This document shows positions 49,690-61,803 of a stretch of 64,000 nt of DNA, piece by piece (the first letter of the stretch is position 1; the number at the start of each line of letters is the position of its first letter). The stretch is from Moringa oleifera (Eukaryota > Streptophyta > Magnoliopsida > Brassicales > Moringaceae). The position numbers and the translations under genes are program-made. The notes below the pieces were generated by a model. The model searched no databases, was not told the origin of the DNA, and worked only from the letters and a program-made list of their open reading frames with translations. The stretch spans positions 2,402,501 through 2,466,500 of the forward strand of contig JAJFZO010000256.1 of NCBI GenBank assembly GCA_021397835.1, in the 5' to 3' direction.

Positions 49690-49714
49690 CATATATATAT
49701 ATATATATATATAT
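49690..49714. repeat. (TA)n microsatellite in the HDR promoter
   Basis: A TA tract 126-150 bases upstream of the HDR start codon. It may overlap the core promoter. Confidence 0.8.
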
Positions 49715-51359
49715 TCGTATATCCACATTTATTTTTTTAATAGGTGTCTTTAATATTTTATTAAATAGTGATTTCTCTTTTTTTTTTGTCATTTTGTGTT
49801 TATTTATTTATTCTATTATCCTAACTTTTTGCTAAACAGAATCAGCCCATTGGTGATTCCGTTGAACCTAAAACCCTCAATACACAGTCTTAATGGAATT
49901 ATTTGTTAAATATTTCAATTTATATTAAGTAGAGCCCAAATATTTTGGATTTGATTTTTTATTTAAATTTAAAATAAATAAATTATATTCATTTTTTAAT
50001 TTATATTTTCTATTCATTAAATAATCATATATCTAATTTTTAATTTATATTAAGCTTTAGCTCATATTATTATTAAATATATCTTTATTGTTAAAACACA
50101 TAAAGGAGTAATGTAAATAAATTTTTATACTTTATATAGAGTTTATTTTTTAAATTTAAATAATTTTTAACTTACGAACCATTTTTTATGAATTTTTAAA
50201 TTTTACAATATAAACTTAAAAAATATATATTTTTCAATATTTAAAATAACTTAAACATTTAGTTATTTTCATAAAATTTCTAATTAAAATTAGTTACATA
50301 AAATTTTTAATTATAAAATTTTTGATAAAATTTAAATAAAATTTAATTATAGGTAGAGTTTAATATTTTTTAAAAAAATTACCCTTTCCATAAAACGCAT
50401 TGAAAATCATAGATAACTTATACATATAACCTTTAGTGATTAGAAAATTATAATCAAAATTAACAAATTAGCATAAACATTTTTTCTAAAATTAAGAATA
50501 TTAAATTAAAATGTGAAAATAAAGATACCCTTATTTTTATTTTAACTATAAGAAATTTTTATAATTTATTTTTCTTTATAATATATAAGGTCTATTAGGG
50601 GTGTCATAGTCATTTTGTATAATTGATGATTTCAACTTGAACCTAACGAAGTCACCATCATCAATTAAGGCTAGAAGACCGACAACTTTTCAAAACCACA
50701 AAATTGTGGATGGAAAACATTAGAATCAATAAAAACATGCCTAATTGTCATTCAGCTTCTACACTATTCACTATTTTGTCATTTTATTCCCCAATCAATA
50801 ATATCCTCTCTAGTTTTGTCGTCATTTCTATATCATTAAAAAAATTAATATTATTTAATGTTTTAATTTTGTATATAAAATATATTGACATGTATCATTA
50901 ATTATTAATTATTTTTAAATTTTAATTATTATATATATTTTTTAAAAAATTATCTCTCATACTAAGTTATTTTGATTCAGTTTTATAAAATGTTTTCCAA
51001 CAGATTATTTATAAATCAATCAGTTATAAATATTGTTGGATTTAAAATTTTAATCATTATAAATTCATTTTTTTAATTTTTGAAACATATTATAAAATAC
51101 AATTGGCAATATCTTATTGTCAATGTAGTTTTAAATAATATAAAATTTATGTATCGTTATTTAAAGTTAATAATAATATAAATGAAAAAATATCTTAATT
51201 TAGCTTAATATTTAATATTTTTAATTAAATCTCGATGTATTGATCGAATCAATTCTGCATTCAATGTTTCAACTTGGTTCCGCTTAAGTTTTATTATTAA
51301 TTTTTTTATATTAAAATTTTGTATAATAAATTTTAATATTAATTTTTTTAATTTAGTTT

Positions 51360-51402
51360 AATTTAAATCAGATTATTATTTTTTAATAGTCTGATTTAAA
51401 TT
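51360..51402. repeat. Short hairpin, 19-bp stem
   Basis: The arms are AATTTAAATCAGATTATTA and TAATAGTCTGATTTAAATT, with one mismatch and a 5-base T loop. Probably the centre of an AT-rich foldback remnant. Too short and AT-rich to call a miRNA precursor. Confidence 0.45.
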
Positions 51403-51928
51403 TAAAAAAAAATTTGACGTATGTAAAAAAAAATTAACTATCATAAAATAATTTAATTCTTAATATTAAAAATAATTTTAAAATTTTATATTATTAAAAA
51501 TGTAAATCTCATAAATATAGTTTGTAAATGAAAATAATTGAAAATTGACGGATTAATTAAATTAAAATATATATTTTATTTAAGTTGTTTTAAGATATTT
51601 TAATAATAAAAATATTTATATTTTTATTAAAATTAAAATTTAATTTAAATATAATAAAAAATAATCAAATTAATCGATATATTAAAATCAAAATTAATTC
51701 ACAAATTTTAATTTGTATATTTTTTATTTTTTTATAATATCAAAATTTTAAAAAAAAAAGTACCAAAAAGGTTTAGTGGGATAAGCTCAATTAACTCACC
51801 GAAGATCCAATGCAAACTCTTAAAAGCAAGATTAAAATTCTTTAGTGAAGTGATCAATTACTACTCGGAAGGGTTCCATATCGGACTATATGATTAACAA
51901 CGGAAGCAAGGCCATATTTTTGGACCGC

Positions 51929-54900
51929 TCAATTAGCATCCCTAAATCCATCACCACAAGCACGAGATAAATCAATCTCCGCTTCGAGTTGAAACGTTTT
52001 CCTCAAGTTCTTAATGTACTCGGCTTCTTCCCTTGTAGACGATGAACCTTCACCATCAAGCCAATCCAACCACTTGCAAGCTCTAACTTGGCAAATCCCT
52101 TCTTCTACTTTTGGTTCCAATGGATGAACACCTAAAGAAAATAAGCAGATATTAATTAAGCATTGAGGAAAAAAAATTAAGAAAAGAAAGTCGGAGATTT
52201 GTTTAAATTTTGATGAATATTAAAATAAATTTTACATTAATTAATTTTGTAATCAAATATCTATAAATTTTTTTAGATTACTTTCACACATAAAATATCT
52301 ATTTTGATTTAAATAAATAATATTTTTTATTTTTTAATAGGATAATTTAAATTAAAAATTTTATATAACGAATATTGATTTAAAATTTTTATAAATATAA
52401 AAAAATTATTCAAATTACTATTACAAAAATTTCAAAATATTTTAAGTATGAAAAATATTATTAAACAGTTTTATAGTGTTAATAATTCAAAAAATTTATT
52501 AAAAATATTTTAGACTCAAACAATTTTGAAATTGTTTACAATGATTGCTTATTATTACATTTGTGATAAATTTAAATCAAATCTTATTGTATAAAATCTT
52601 TAATTTAAATAATTTGTTAAAAATATTAAAAACAAAATATAGTTTAAATTAAATAAAAAATCTCATATAAATTAATTAAAAAACTATGAAAACTTAGATT
52701 AAAAATTTTAAATAATAAGATATTTATTTTGATAATTACTCACAATTAAAAATACTAATCTCGGTTAGGGTTTGATAATTACCTTGAATGGGAAGCCATG
52801 CGTGCATAAATTCGTGAGCTAAGATTGCTCCCGTCATGATTCTGAAAATAATTAATAAGTTTTAATTATAAGCATCAAAATTGTTAATTTGAATAATAAA
52901 TATTTTTAAAATTTACTTGCTCCCTCTAATTAACAACGCTAATAAATATATGATATTCTTGAAAATTTAATAATTAAGGGATAAAACAAGAGAAATGCTT
53001 AGGCAAACCAAACAAAATAAGGATTGTTATTTTGCTTTCTCCATATATATTATGATCCTCTCTTCCAATGAGAATTCTTCCTCTTCTTGAAGAACTAGTA
53101 ACCTATTTTTTCATTAAAAATAAAAGTTAGTATGTAATTTTTTATTAATATCTTTATTGATACTTAATATTTTTGTTATCACTTTATAAAATATTATTTA
53201 TTTTAATTATGATCTCATGATTTTTTTAAAATTTAATATCAAAAAACATTTTTTAAAATTAAAATTTTAAAATAATAAAATTGTAAGATCATAATTGAAA
53301 TAAATAATATCTTATAAGAGTGAGAATGGATAAATTTTAATATCAACAGTTTACTTGTAAGTAAGATCAATGAAAACTTGAAAAGAAAAATAGATAACAG
53401 TCGAAGGTCTTACACTTGTGACATTATGTGCCTTAGACATGTTTAGTCCCCATACCATGCTATTTGGATGAATAGACTGTTGTATACGAAGAAGTTATAA
53501 TATAAGATTTAACTTTATATAATTGAATTTGTTTCGATATGAGACTTACTTTTAAGGTAGTGTCTCGACTAGTGTGTCTTTTCATTTCAACTCTATCTAC
53601 CAAAAACAACTGAAATTTATTGTTTGATTCTCATATTTAAAGTCGTATAGAATTCAAGTACATTGCGTATAAGAGGTTTGAGTTTTTGTATATTTGTAAT
53701 TGTTGTTGAGTAACGGTCTGCACAAATTACTCGATTGTCATCGAAGTTTATATAACATAAATATGTTGACTGGTAAATTATAAAATTAATTGTCAAAGTT
53801 TATATAACATCTTTTACACCCGCAACACATAGGAGTTCCATCTGGTAAATGCTTGAAATACAAAATTTGATTCCAAAATTCATGCTTGACATGAGGTACA
53901 TGTAATGGGATCTGTAAAATATGTTCAGTAATTATCTACTAGATGATTAACATATCACAAGTAATTAAACATATAGAGATTATAGTGTAGTACGTATCTT
54001 CTTTATATGTTAAATGGGTTCATAAACTATTGTTGGAGAATGTACATATGATTTCAACTTTCTTGCATGAATATAGACTTTTGATCATAAAAAATTTTCC
54101 ATCTATCAATGTCTATTAACAAAATGATAGCATCGATGAACTTGTTGCAGCAAATATACTTACCATTTGATCATAAACATCACAAACTTTCTGCCTTGGA
54201 TATTGATGAGTAGGAGCTTTCCTCTTAGAATTTGAGCATAAGCTATAAAAGCAATACATTTTCACTTTAAGAAACAAGTCCTTGAAACATCACGGCTTCA
54301 TAAATATGTGAAGAATCAAAATTTCATATATTATTTAGCAAAATTATATATTTATAATAACATTATGAATGATCACATTTCATGAAACATATGGAGATTT
54401 TTTGTTCGTTTGAGTTGGTATTAATTCTTTTTAAAAAATAAAAGAGTACTTTTATAATTTATTATATTAATATAATAAATAAATAAAATTATAATTATTA
54501 ATTTATTTAAATTACTACAAGTCAGTATCTTTTGAAGAGCTCAACATAATTTCAATCAAAGAAAAATTCTGATCTTTCTACAAAATATATATTTATTTAC
54601 TTTATAAAAAATACAATATGAAATAGAAACATAAGAAGTTAAAACTAGATAATTAAAAAAAAAATTAATTACCTTTCATTTGATGAAATCTTAAGACTTT
54701 CTTTTATAGCTATTGCAAGTTCCTCGTCTTCATCCACATTTTCATCCTCTATATGATCAAAATATGCAAGCTATGCAAGATCAACTTAATTTCCTTTCTA
54801 ATTATACCAAAAAGTCAAAATTTGTCCGTTTAGATTTGAGAAATGAAAATGTTGATAACTCTCTAACCTTGGACATGCTTTCCTTTTTGACTGAGGTCTA

Positions 54901-54958
54901 ATAAAGAAAGCTCGGTGGCACGATTGATATCTTCAAGTTCATCTAGTACCGATTGATT
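51929..54958 (-). pseudogene. DA1-related (DAR) ubiquitin-binding peptidase gene, decayed
   Basis: Minus-strand exons follow the order of DA1/DAR proteins. They encode UIM1 (54958-54868: LEDINRATELSLL), UIM2 (54748-54673: DEDEELAIAIKESL), a remnant of the second LIM zinc finger (54242-54164: RQKVCDVYDQM) and 53911 downward (HEFWNQILYFKHLPDGTPMC). Then come 53775-53550 (DDNRVICADR...LEFYTTLNMRIK, then LVDRVEM), 53476-53414, 53102-52999, 52841-52783 (TGAILAHEFMHAWL, with the HExxH zinc-peptidase site intact) and 52131-51929 (VEEGICQVRACKWL...ACGDGF). In active DA1 proteins, UIMs bind ubiquitin and the peptidase limits organ growth. Decay signs: the first LIM finger is missing, a LIM Cys is replaced by Tyr, and a frameshift lies near 53,620. 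A local duplication brings a stop near 53,796. One junction needs a GC donor, and no N-terminal ATG exon was found. Several exon phases still agree, so the loss is recent or an odd isoform survives. Confidence 0.7.
53739..53811 (-). repeat. Local tandem duplication inside the DAR pseudogene
   Basis: The plus-strand sequence AAGTTTATATAACAT, preceded by ATTGTCA or ATTGTCATCG, occurs twice about 55 bases apart. One copy carries the reading frame into DDNRVIC; the other runs into a stop codon. Confidence 0.6.
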
Positions 54959-56125
54959 CTACATCGGTAGATTAATCATCAAACTAGTGATGGTTGTCAA
55001 TGTAAAACAACAAAGAATAATTAGAAGGAAAATGCAAAAGAGCACACGGTTACCATTTGCTTTAAGCAAACTTTGAGTGAGGGGAGAAATTAGATTAGAA
55101 GGAATGAATCGAGACAAAATTAACGATTCGGGTGAAGCAATATACTCACTTGCCAAAGATGGATCTTATTGATAATATAGGAATTAAAATTAATTAATTC
55201 AAATTAAAAGTAATAAGCATGATCACGAAGAGCCATAACTTCAAGCCATACTAATTGATTTTCCGCATTAAGGTTTATATGCTTATCATTTATGAATAAA
55301 TTTGGCATGCTTTTGCCTAAAATATAAATGATCACTATGAATCAAAAAAGAAGATATTGCGATGTAATTCATGATTCATAAGATCGGAGATGTTACCTTC
55401 ATGATTAAAGAAATGAAATTTCGTAAAAATTTTATTTGAATTGAAATTAAATATTTTTTCATTTTTTTCATTAAAATAATTTTTACATTTTAATTATAAT
55501 ATAAATAGGATGATGTATTAAAATAATTAAAAAATAGTCCACTAAAAAATTAATATGATTATTCAACATGTAAAACAAATTAAATAAGCAAGTTAAAACC
55601 CTTTTTTAATAAAATTAAAATAGAGGAAAATCAATAAATATTTTATTAAAAATTAAAATAAATACATATATAAAAATACAGTAAAAAAATTTATTATGTA
55701 AAAATTTTCCATGTAGACATAAGCACTTACTTAATATATTTGAATAACAAAATTATACTAACTAAACAAATAAATAATGCAAGAAAAAATATAATTTGTA
55801 AAATATTTTTATTTTTTTAAAAATAAATAAAACAGAAAAAGGAAAAAAAAAAAAGAAGGAAAAAAGCAATTGGATAGTAGCCACAACCTTACCGCGGATT
55901 CTCTTTTTTTTTTTTTTTTTTTGGAGGGGCCCATCATATCTCCATGGGGTGGCGGGCGAAGCAACTGCCAAACAGAAAATCGGATCTCCAAGATAAAACT
56001 ATTTTTCTTTCTTCTCTTCTCTTTTCTTTTCTTTCTCTGGTTCAAGAAAATTGAACTGTTTGTATCTCCTAGGTTTCCAGTTTACGTTGATCACAGAGCT
56101 TCTATTTCTTTTTTCTCTTTACGCA
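54959..56125. other. Spacer between the DAR pseudogene and TIC62 (divergent)
   Basis: Mostly AT-rich. Around 55,140-55,170 on the minus strand, INKIHLWQ followed by a GTGAGT donor faintly recalls DA1 exon 1 (NKIF) without an ATG. Poly-A/poly-T runs lie at 55,840-55,920. The last ~150 bases are the CT-rich TIC62 leader. Confidence 0.4.
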
Positions 56126-59062
56126 ATGGAAAGTAGTTGCTCACTGCACTCACCTACTGTAACAACGATATCCAGCTCTTTATCCAGACCTGGGTTTAAT
56201 GTAAAACCCTCTGGGTATGCTCAGTTCCTCAGATTTTCCAGCTCTAAGAGGTACTCACATGCTAGAAAGCTCAAATTCCTTGATTTACGGGCTCAAGCTT
56301 CAGGTATTCACCAAGTTTTTTATTTTTATATTCACTCTTGGGAAATGGGTATCATTTTAACTTTGAATTCTCCCTTTCTTGGAATTCATGTACTTAGATT
56401 TGGGTATTTATTATTACAATAATGATGTGAGATTTAGGTATTTCATATCTAGTTTATAACTCATTTGCATTTCTTACCAGGTTATTGAGAGTTTGAGAAT
56501 CTTTATGTGAAATCAAAATTTTGGGGGAACATTCACAGCACCTGACAAACTCACATGTCCAAGAATGTTGCAATTTATTTAACTAGTTTTGGGCATATAA
56601 AGAATATAAATCTCTCACAAAGTTTGTTAACTTTTTCTGTTTCTCTCGTTTTGTAGCCATAAACATGCAATGCAGGTTCAGTTTTTAAAAATGTTACCAT
56701 TGCAATGATCCCCAATGTTAATGATTTTGTCTGTAGCTGATCTGATAGTTACAGTTGTGGAAATGCCTTGTGTGCTTGACATCAACTTAAATGGTGGATA
56801 AACAAGATAACCACAATTTCAAATTAAAGCCTGGGAGAAAGAAATATAATATGTCCCTGCTGCTCTTGTACTATTGGATTATTGCATGCTGTTTTCTACT
56901 GTGTGCAGCTGGCAGAGTTTTTTTTTTTTTTTTTGTTCTTCTTTCCCTTTCTTTGGGACGTGGGGGTCCCTAAATGTGTTTGTTATCCAATATTGTTATT
57001 GTTACTGTTTATATCTAATTGATGATTATTGAATTCAATGCAGGCACGGCAAAAATCAGATCAGAGGCAGTTGAGGCAGTCCCCAAGAAAGAAAATTCAA
57101 AAGATGAGGATCTCGCCTTTGTTGCTGGTGCTACTGGTAGAGTGGGCTCTAGAACAGTGAGGTTTGTTTGTGCTGCCCATTTCACCTTAAGGTCAATTAT
57201 GATTATATTGGCAATCGGCTGGTTTCTAAAGTTGCTAAGAAGTGATATGTTCTTCAGGGAGCTTCTGAAACTCGGTTTTCGAGTCAGAGCTGGAGTGAGA
57301 AGTGCCCAGAGAGCACAAAGCCTTCTGGAAGTATGTGCTTGATGAAGTATTTAATATTTTGATCCATGACTTCCTAACTGTATGTATTCTAAGTCGAAAC
57401 TCATATGCAGAGTGTTAAGCAAATGAAGCTCGAGAATGCAAGTGACGGTACTCAACGTAAGAAAAGAAAGAAAGCTGGAAATATCTGTTTTTAACTTCTT
57501 ATTAATTACTAGGAACATTGAAGAAAAAAAAGTGTATCGTAAATGTTAAATGTGGCTTCTTGACAATGCATTCTCTGATAGCAAGTAACAGGTAGTCTTT
57601 GGTCTTTAGCCCAGCTGTAGAAAAGCTTGAAATAGTAGAATGTGACTTGGAGAAGCAGGATCGGATTGTACCAGCATTAGGCAATGCATCTGTGGTTATA
57701 TGTTGCATTGGTGCTAGTGAGAAGGAGGTTGCTGATTTTACAGGACCTTATCGGATTGACTATCAGGCTACCAAGAATCTTGTTGATGCAGGTAAACAGG
57801 ACATTGAACCAATTACTTATATGTTTATTAATCATCTTGACCTGGAAAAACAACGTTTAATGAGGTAGGCTACACCTGAAGATTTCTAAAATAAAAATAA
57901 GAGAGATAATTAAGATACAGGAAAGAACATACCAGATTGTCTGTATGAACAGCAAATTTTTTCTTTGTCCTACTAATTTTTTCTTAGTACCAGCACAATA
58001 ATTTTTGTTCTTTTAAAATGTGTTAAATCTTCGTTACTTCTTCTGATATGCAGCTACTGTTGCAAAAGTGAACCACTTTGTTTTGGTTACATCTTTAGGA
58101 ACAAATAAGGTCGGATTTCCTGCAGTTCTTCTCAAGTAAGTTTAGAATTTTTCTATGACTCATTTGTAAATTTATGAGGTATTTTTTAAAAGCTTTTCAT
58201 ACAAGGAAATTAGTTGGACTTACTGTTCTTTCCACTTCTCTGCATTGCTACTTCAGTTTGTTTTGGGGTGTCTTGATATGGAAGAGGAAAGCAGAAGAAG
58301 CGCTCATAGCCAGTGGTCTTCCTTACACTGTCAGTGTTACTAGAATTAACTGAAAATTCACTGAGTGCGAGGGTTTTAATGGCATCTTATCTTGAACTCG
58401 ATTACTCATCCTCTAGTGCTTCTTCAGATAGTCAGACCTGGAGGAATGGAGCGTCCGACAGATGCTTACAAGGAGACTCACAATATTACCCTTTCAGAGG
58501 AAGATACTTTATTTGGTGGTCAGGTGTCTAATCTTCAGGTACACTTCCTGTTATTTATTTAATTATTTTGCAGTATAGATTGTTTAATTGTTCAATGTAA
58601 AACATCCATAATAACCAGTTCTGTTGATAAATTACAGATAGCAGAACTTATTGCATGTATGGCCAAAAACCCTGGCCTTTCATACTGTAAGGTTGTGGAA
58701 GCCATTGCAGAGACAACTGCACCATTGACACCTATGGAAGAACTTCTTGCAAAGATTCCATCTCAACGTGCCAACATTTATTCACCAAAGGTACTCTTTC
58801 CTATAGTTTTGCAAGGGGCCAGGAAACTTGAGCTTATTTTACGAATACTTCCTGTGTAAAGAACTTGATTCGATACTCGAGTTGCTTAATATAAACAAAG
58901 ATATGGTTCTCATTTCGTATACCTGGGATTCTCTACATAAAGTTTCTTTCCAATTCGCTGTGTGCCACATTTTTCCCGATGAAAAAAATACGAAGCAAAT
59001 AATAGAATAATCTCATTTGTTCTAGTATCCCCAATATCGCCTGGTGAAGTGTATAAGATATG

Positions 59063-59120
<58 letters not shown>

Positions 59121-61803
59121 TGTGAACTGCATAATGCTCAATTGGACAAGTTTGGGTCACGGAGTTGAGAAGTTATGCTAATGCCTTCTAGCCTTTCCTC
59201 TGTTGCATATAGATGTAATGAAAACTCCGTATGAGGCCAACCCCAACTAGTTTGAGCTCAAGGTTGAGGGCAACGAAGTTGTCTATTGAGTTTGTAAGGC
59301 CAATACTGCATCAACCTTATTGTTCATGATATATGGCATCCATCTCTCACTTTTCTCCATTTGGCAGCGGGAAATCAATTGGTCATGTCATGACTGGAGA
59401 TGAGAAGCATCTTTTATTTCCTCTTTAGTCGCAAAGCTCTTAACAGCAATTTCAGGATTCATCTTTTTTTCTGGGTGTGATCAGGAATCAACTGGTGCTG
59501 ATGAGCCTGATCCAGCAACTTCTAAGGGTGTCATTTCCGTGGAACCTAGTACAACTGTTGATAAGAAACCTGTCCAATCAGAAGCCGCAGCAGCACCACA
59601 GCTCTCTCCTTATACTACGTAGCCAATTCATTTGATGTTGACTATATCTTATGAGAACAGAGAACATCTTAATAACAAACTGTTCATTTCTCCTTATTTT
59701 ATTGTTTTCTTCTTCATCTTTGTAGTTATGAAGATTTGAAGCCTCTTACGTCACCAACTCCGACCCCAAGCACTACTGCTGCTGCCACTGAGACAACATT
59801 GGCCCCAGAAGAACAGGGAAAAACAAGGCCTCTTTCCCCATATGCAGCGTAAGTCATTTCTTACTCTTTCATGTCATGTCATTGGAAGGTGACTATTTTC
59901 TTACAAGTTGATTTCATATTGACAGCTATGAGGATTTGAAGCCACCTAGTTCTCCAAGCCCAACAGCAAGTAGACATTCCAGTGCCTCAGCACCAGTAGA
60001 AAATGCATCATCTCTGTCAGGTAATGATGTGGCAACTATAGTTTCTGGTGTTGTCAGAAAAGATGGTTCAAGTGCTACCATTGATACGAAACCTGCCCAA
60101 GCAGATGGGACGGCAGCAAAACCACTCTCTCCTTATACTGTGTAAGCCAATCTGTTTAGTGCTGGCTATATCATTAGAGAATCTCTTAGTAACAGTCTAG
60201 TCCTTGATCCTTTTATTTCTGTGCTTTTTCATTTCTTATAGCTTTGAAGATTTGAAACCACCTACATCTCCAATCCCAACCCCAAGCACTAAAGCTAGTC
60301 CCACTGAGACAACATTGCCCCAAGAAGACCAGAGAAGACTAAGGCCCCTTTCCCCCTATGCAGTGTAAGTCATTTCTAATTTTTATGTTGTGGTCTGCTC
60401 AAAAAATAAATAAATAAATAAAACAATGTTATGATGGGTATGTGACCATTTTCTTACCAGTTGATTTGGCATTAAATAGTTACGAGGATTTGAAGCCTCC
60501 TAGCTCCCCAAGCCCAACTCCAAGTGGTACCAAGGAAACGCTTCCAAATGCCTCTACACCAGTAGAGAATCGATCACCACTAGTTGGAGGCAATGATGTG
60601 GCCAAAACTTCGGCTTCTACTGTTGCCGGAGATCCTTCCTAGAATTCAACCTATCACCTTTCACCCTAACAGGGTTTAAGTTTCTGAAGATTACTGTTGC
60701 TTGCAACCTCTTAGACATAGTCACCTTCAGCTCCTTTTGTGCTGAGACATGATGTAGCAAAGAATTTGATAGCAAAGTGGTGATACTTGGACTGATACTA
60801 TCAAATTGTTTCCTTAGCCCTACACTCATGGATCTTTACCAAAGCTAAATGCTTGAGCTAGGGTCCTCTCATCCTCTTGTTTCTGCAACTTCTCTCTAGT
60901 TAAAACAAAAGGAAAGAGTGGTAAAAGAAGACAGCCTGAAATTCATATATACTAGTAATAGGTCCCCCCTAGAGCAAATTCTATATCACCACTTTTAGCC
61001 AAAGTGAACGGCCTCTTTGGTTTTGGTTTGACACAAGCAGTCTTCTCTTGATTTTTTTACCAGGTTTCTGTTTCCATTAATCATTAGCATCTAATATATT
61101 TTTCAGATATGATGACTTGAAGCCCCCTTCATCACCATCTCCTACTGCACCCAGTGCATTGCTCCAATCAGCAACGACAAGCAACAGTACAGTTCCTCCT
61201 CCATTAGCAGATAAACCAAGCAATGAACAGCATGCTCCATCAAAACCAAGACCACTTTCACCCTATGCAATGTAAGAATTTTCCTGGCCTCATCTTTGCT
61301 TCTCCATTCCAATTGATATGTTTCTTAAAGCTCATGTGGGACAAACTCGATTCCTATCATGCCAATTTACACATTTCATGTAGCAAACGATCATAAATCT
61401 TACTCTCCGAAATCAATATTTATCAAAATGGATGCTTCTTTAGCGATTTCAGCTTCTAGAGTCTTACTTTTATATGCTCACCCTGCTAGTTTTCATAAGC
61501 AATGGGATTGCCGGTTCTTACCAGACAGGATCTTACAATTTGGTTTGAGAGTCGTAAGTCTAGTACACAAAATATCTTCTTATGCTATCATGAGTAATAA
61601 TTTGCATATCAAGAATGAATTAGGATTCTATGGTGGTTTGATCTTTCTTGAATTGCTATACATCATCATTTCTTTAAAAGATGATAAGAATAAGATGAGT
61701 AGAAGATTTTGATCTTTAAGTTTATCTTTTTTGGTGATAAACAACCAGGTATGAGGACTTGAAGCCTCCAACATCACCTGTACCAGTGCCCAGCAAATCT
61801 TAA
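56126..61803 (+). CDS. TIC62: TIC62, plastid FNR-binding NAD(P)-dependent protein
   Basis: Fifteen exons give 608 residues: 56126-56303, 57044-57161, 57258-57330, 57411-57456, 57615-57791, 58054-58135, 58257-58329, 58428-58538, 58638-58790, 59485-59618, 59726-59848, 59926-60141, 60242-60364, 61107-61271, 61749-61803. All phases agree. The first ~55 residues are a Ser-rich transit peptide. The N-terminal half is an extended-SDR Rossmann domain: VAGATGRVGSRTVRELL (GxxGxxG at ~90), VVICCIGASEKEV, GPYRIDYQATKNLVDAA, FVLVTSLGTNK, IVRPGGMERPTDAYKETHN and FGGQVSNLQIAELIACMAKNP. The C-terminal half is Pro/Ser-rich and carries repeated FNR-binding motifs of the form LSPYxxYEDLKPPxSPxP, one per exon. 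TIC62 tethers ferredoxin-NADP reductase at thylakoid and inner-envelope membranes in a redox-dependent way and has been associated with the TIC import machinery. An extra repeat exon at 60480-60642 carries a stop codon and gives an alternative 589-residue end. Confidence 0.94.
59064..59118. repeat. (TA)n microsatellite in TIC62 intron 9
   Basis: About 27 uninterrupted TA units in the intron between the peptidase-like core exons and the first FNR-binding repeat exon. Likely highly polymorphic. Confidence 0.92.
59619..60642 (+). repeat. Tandem duplication of a two-exon FNR-binding module in TIC62
   Basis: Unit A (59619 to 60141) is intron 10, exon 11, intron 11 and exon 12. Unit B (60142 to ~60642) is intron 12, exon 13, intron 13 and the stop-bearing exon. 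Exon 11 (YEDLKPLTSPTPTPST) resembles exon 13 (FEDLKPPTSPIPTPST). Exon 12 (PVENASSLSGNDVA) resembles the stop exon (PVENRSPLVGGNDVA). The introns also match: both inner introns start GTAAGTCATTTCT and end with GTGAC.ATTTTCTTAC.AGTTGATTT. Confidence 0.85.
60480..60642 (+). other. Extra TIC62 repeat exon with in-frame stop
   Basis: After the acceptor CATTAAATAG, it reads in phase with exon 13: YEDLKPPSSPSPTPSGTKE...GNDVAKTSASTVAGDPS, then TAG at 60640-60642. No GT donor in the phase needed to join exon 61107 exists before the stop. It can therefore only serve as an alternative last exon, or be skipped. Confidence 0.7.
61359..61712 (+). other. Unidentified 117-codon open frame in the last TIC62 intron
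   Basis: Lies wholly inside the intron between 61271 and 61749 and is not in phase with the flanking exons. It encodes a mixed sequence (HPASFHKQWDCRFLPDRIL, LRVVSLVHKISSYAIMSNNL, FLELLYIIISL) that I do not recognise. It could be a chance frame, an inserted exon copy or transposon debris. Confidence 0.25.

Larger units (their letters stand above)
49565..51928. other. Spacer upstream of HDR, AT-rich
   Basis: Contains the HDR 5' leader (to ~49,640) and promoter, a (TA)n tract at ~49,690-49,714 and AT-rich sequence with fragments of the foldback family (e.g. 50,160-50,300). No gene recognised. Confidence 0.5.

Noticed and set aside
51360..51402. Hairpin as a miRNA precursor
   Set aside because: The stem is only 19 bp and almost pure A/T, in a spacer full of foldback fragments.
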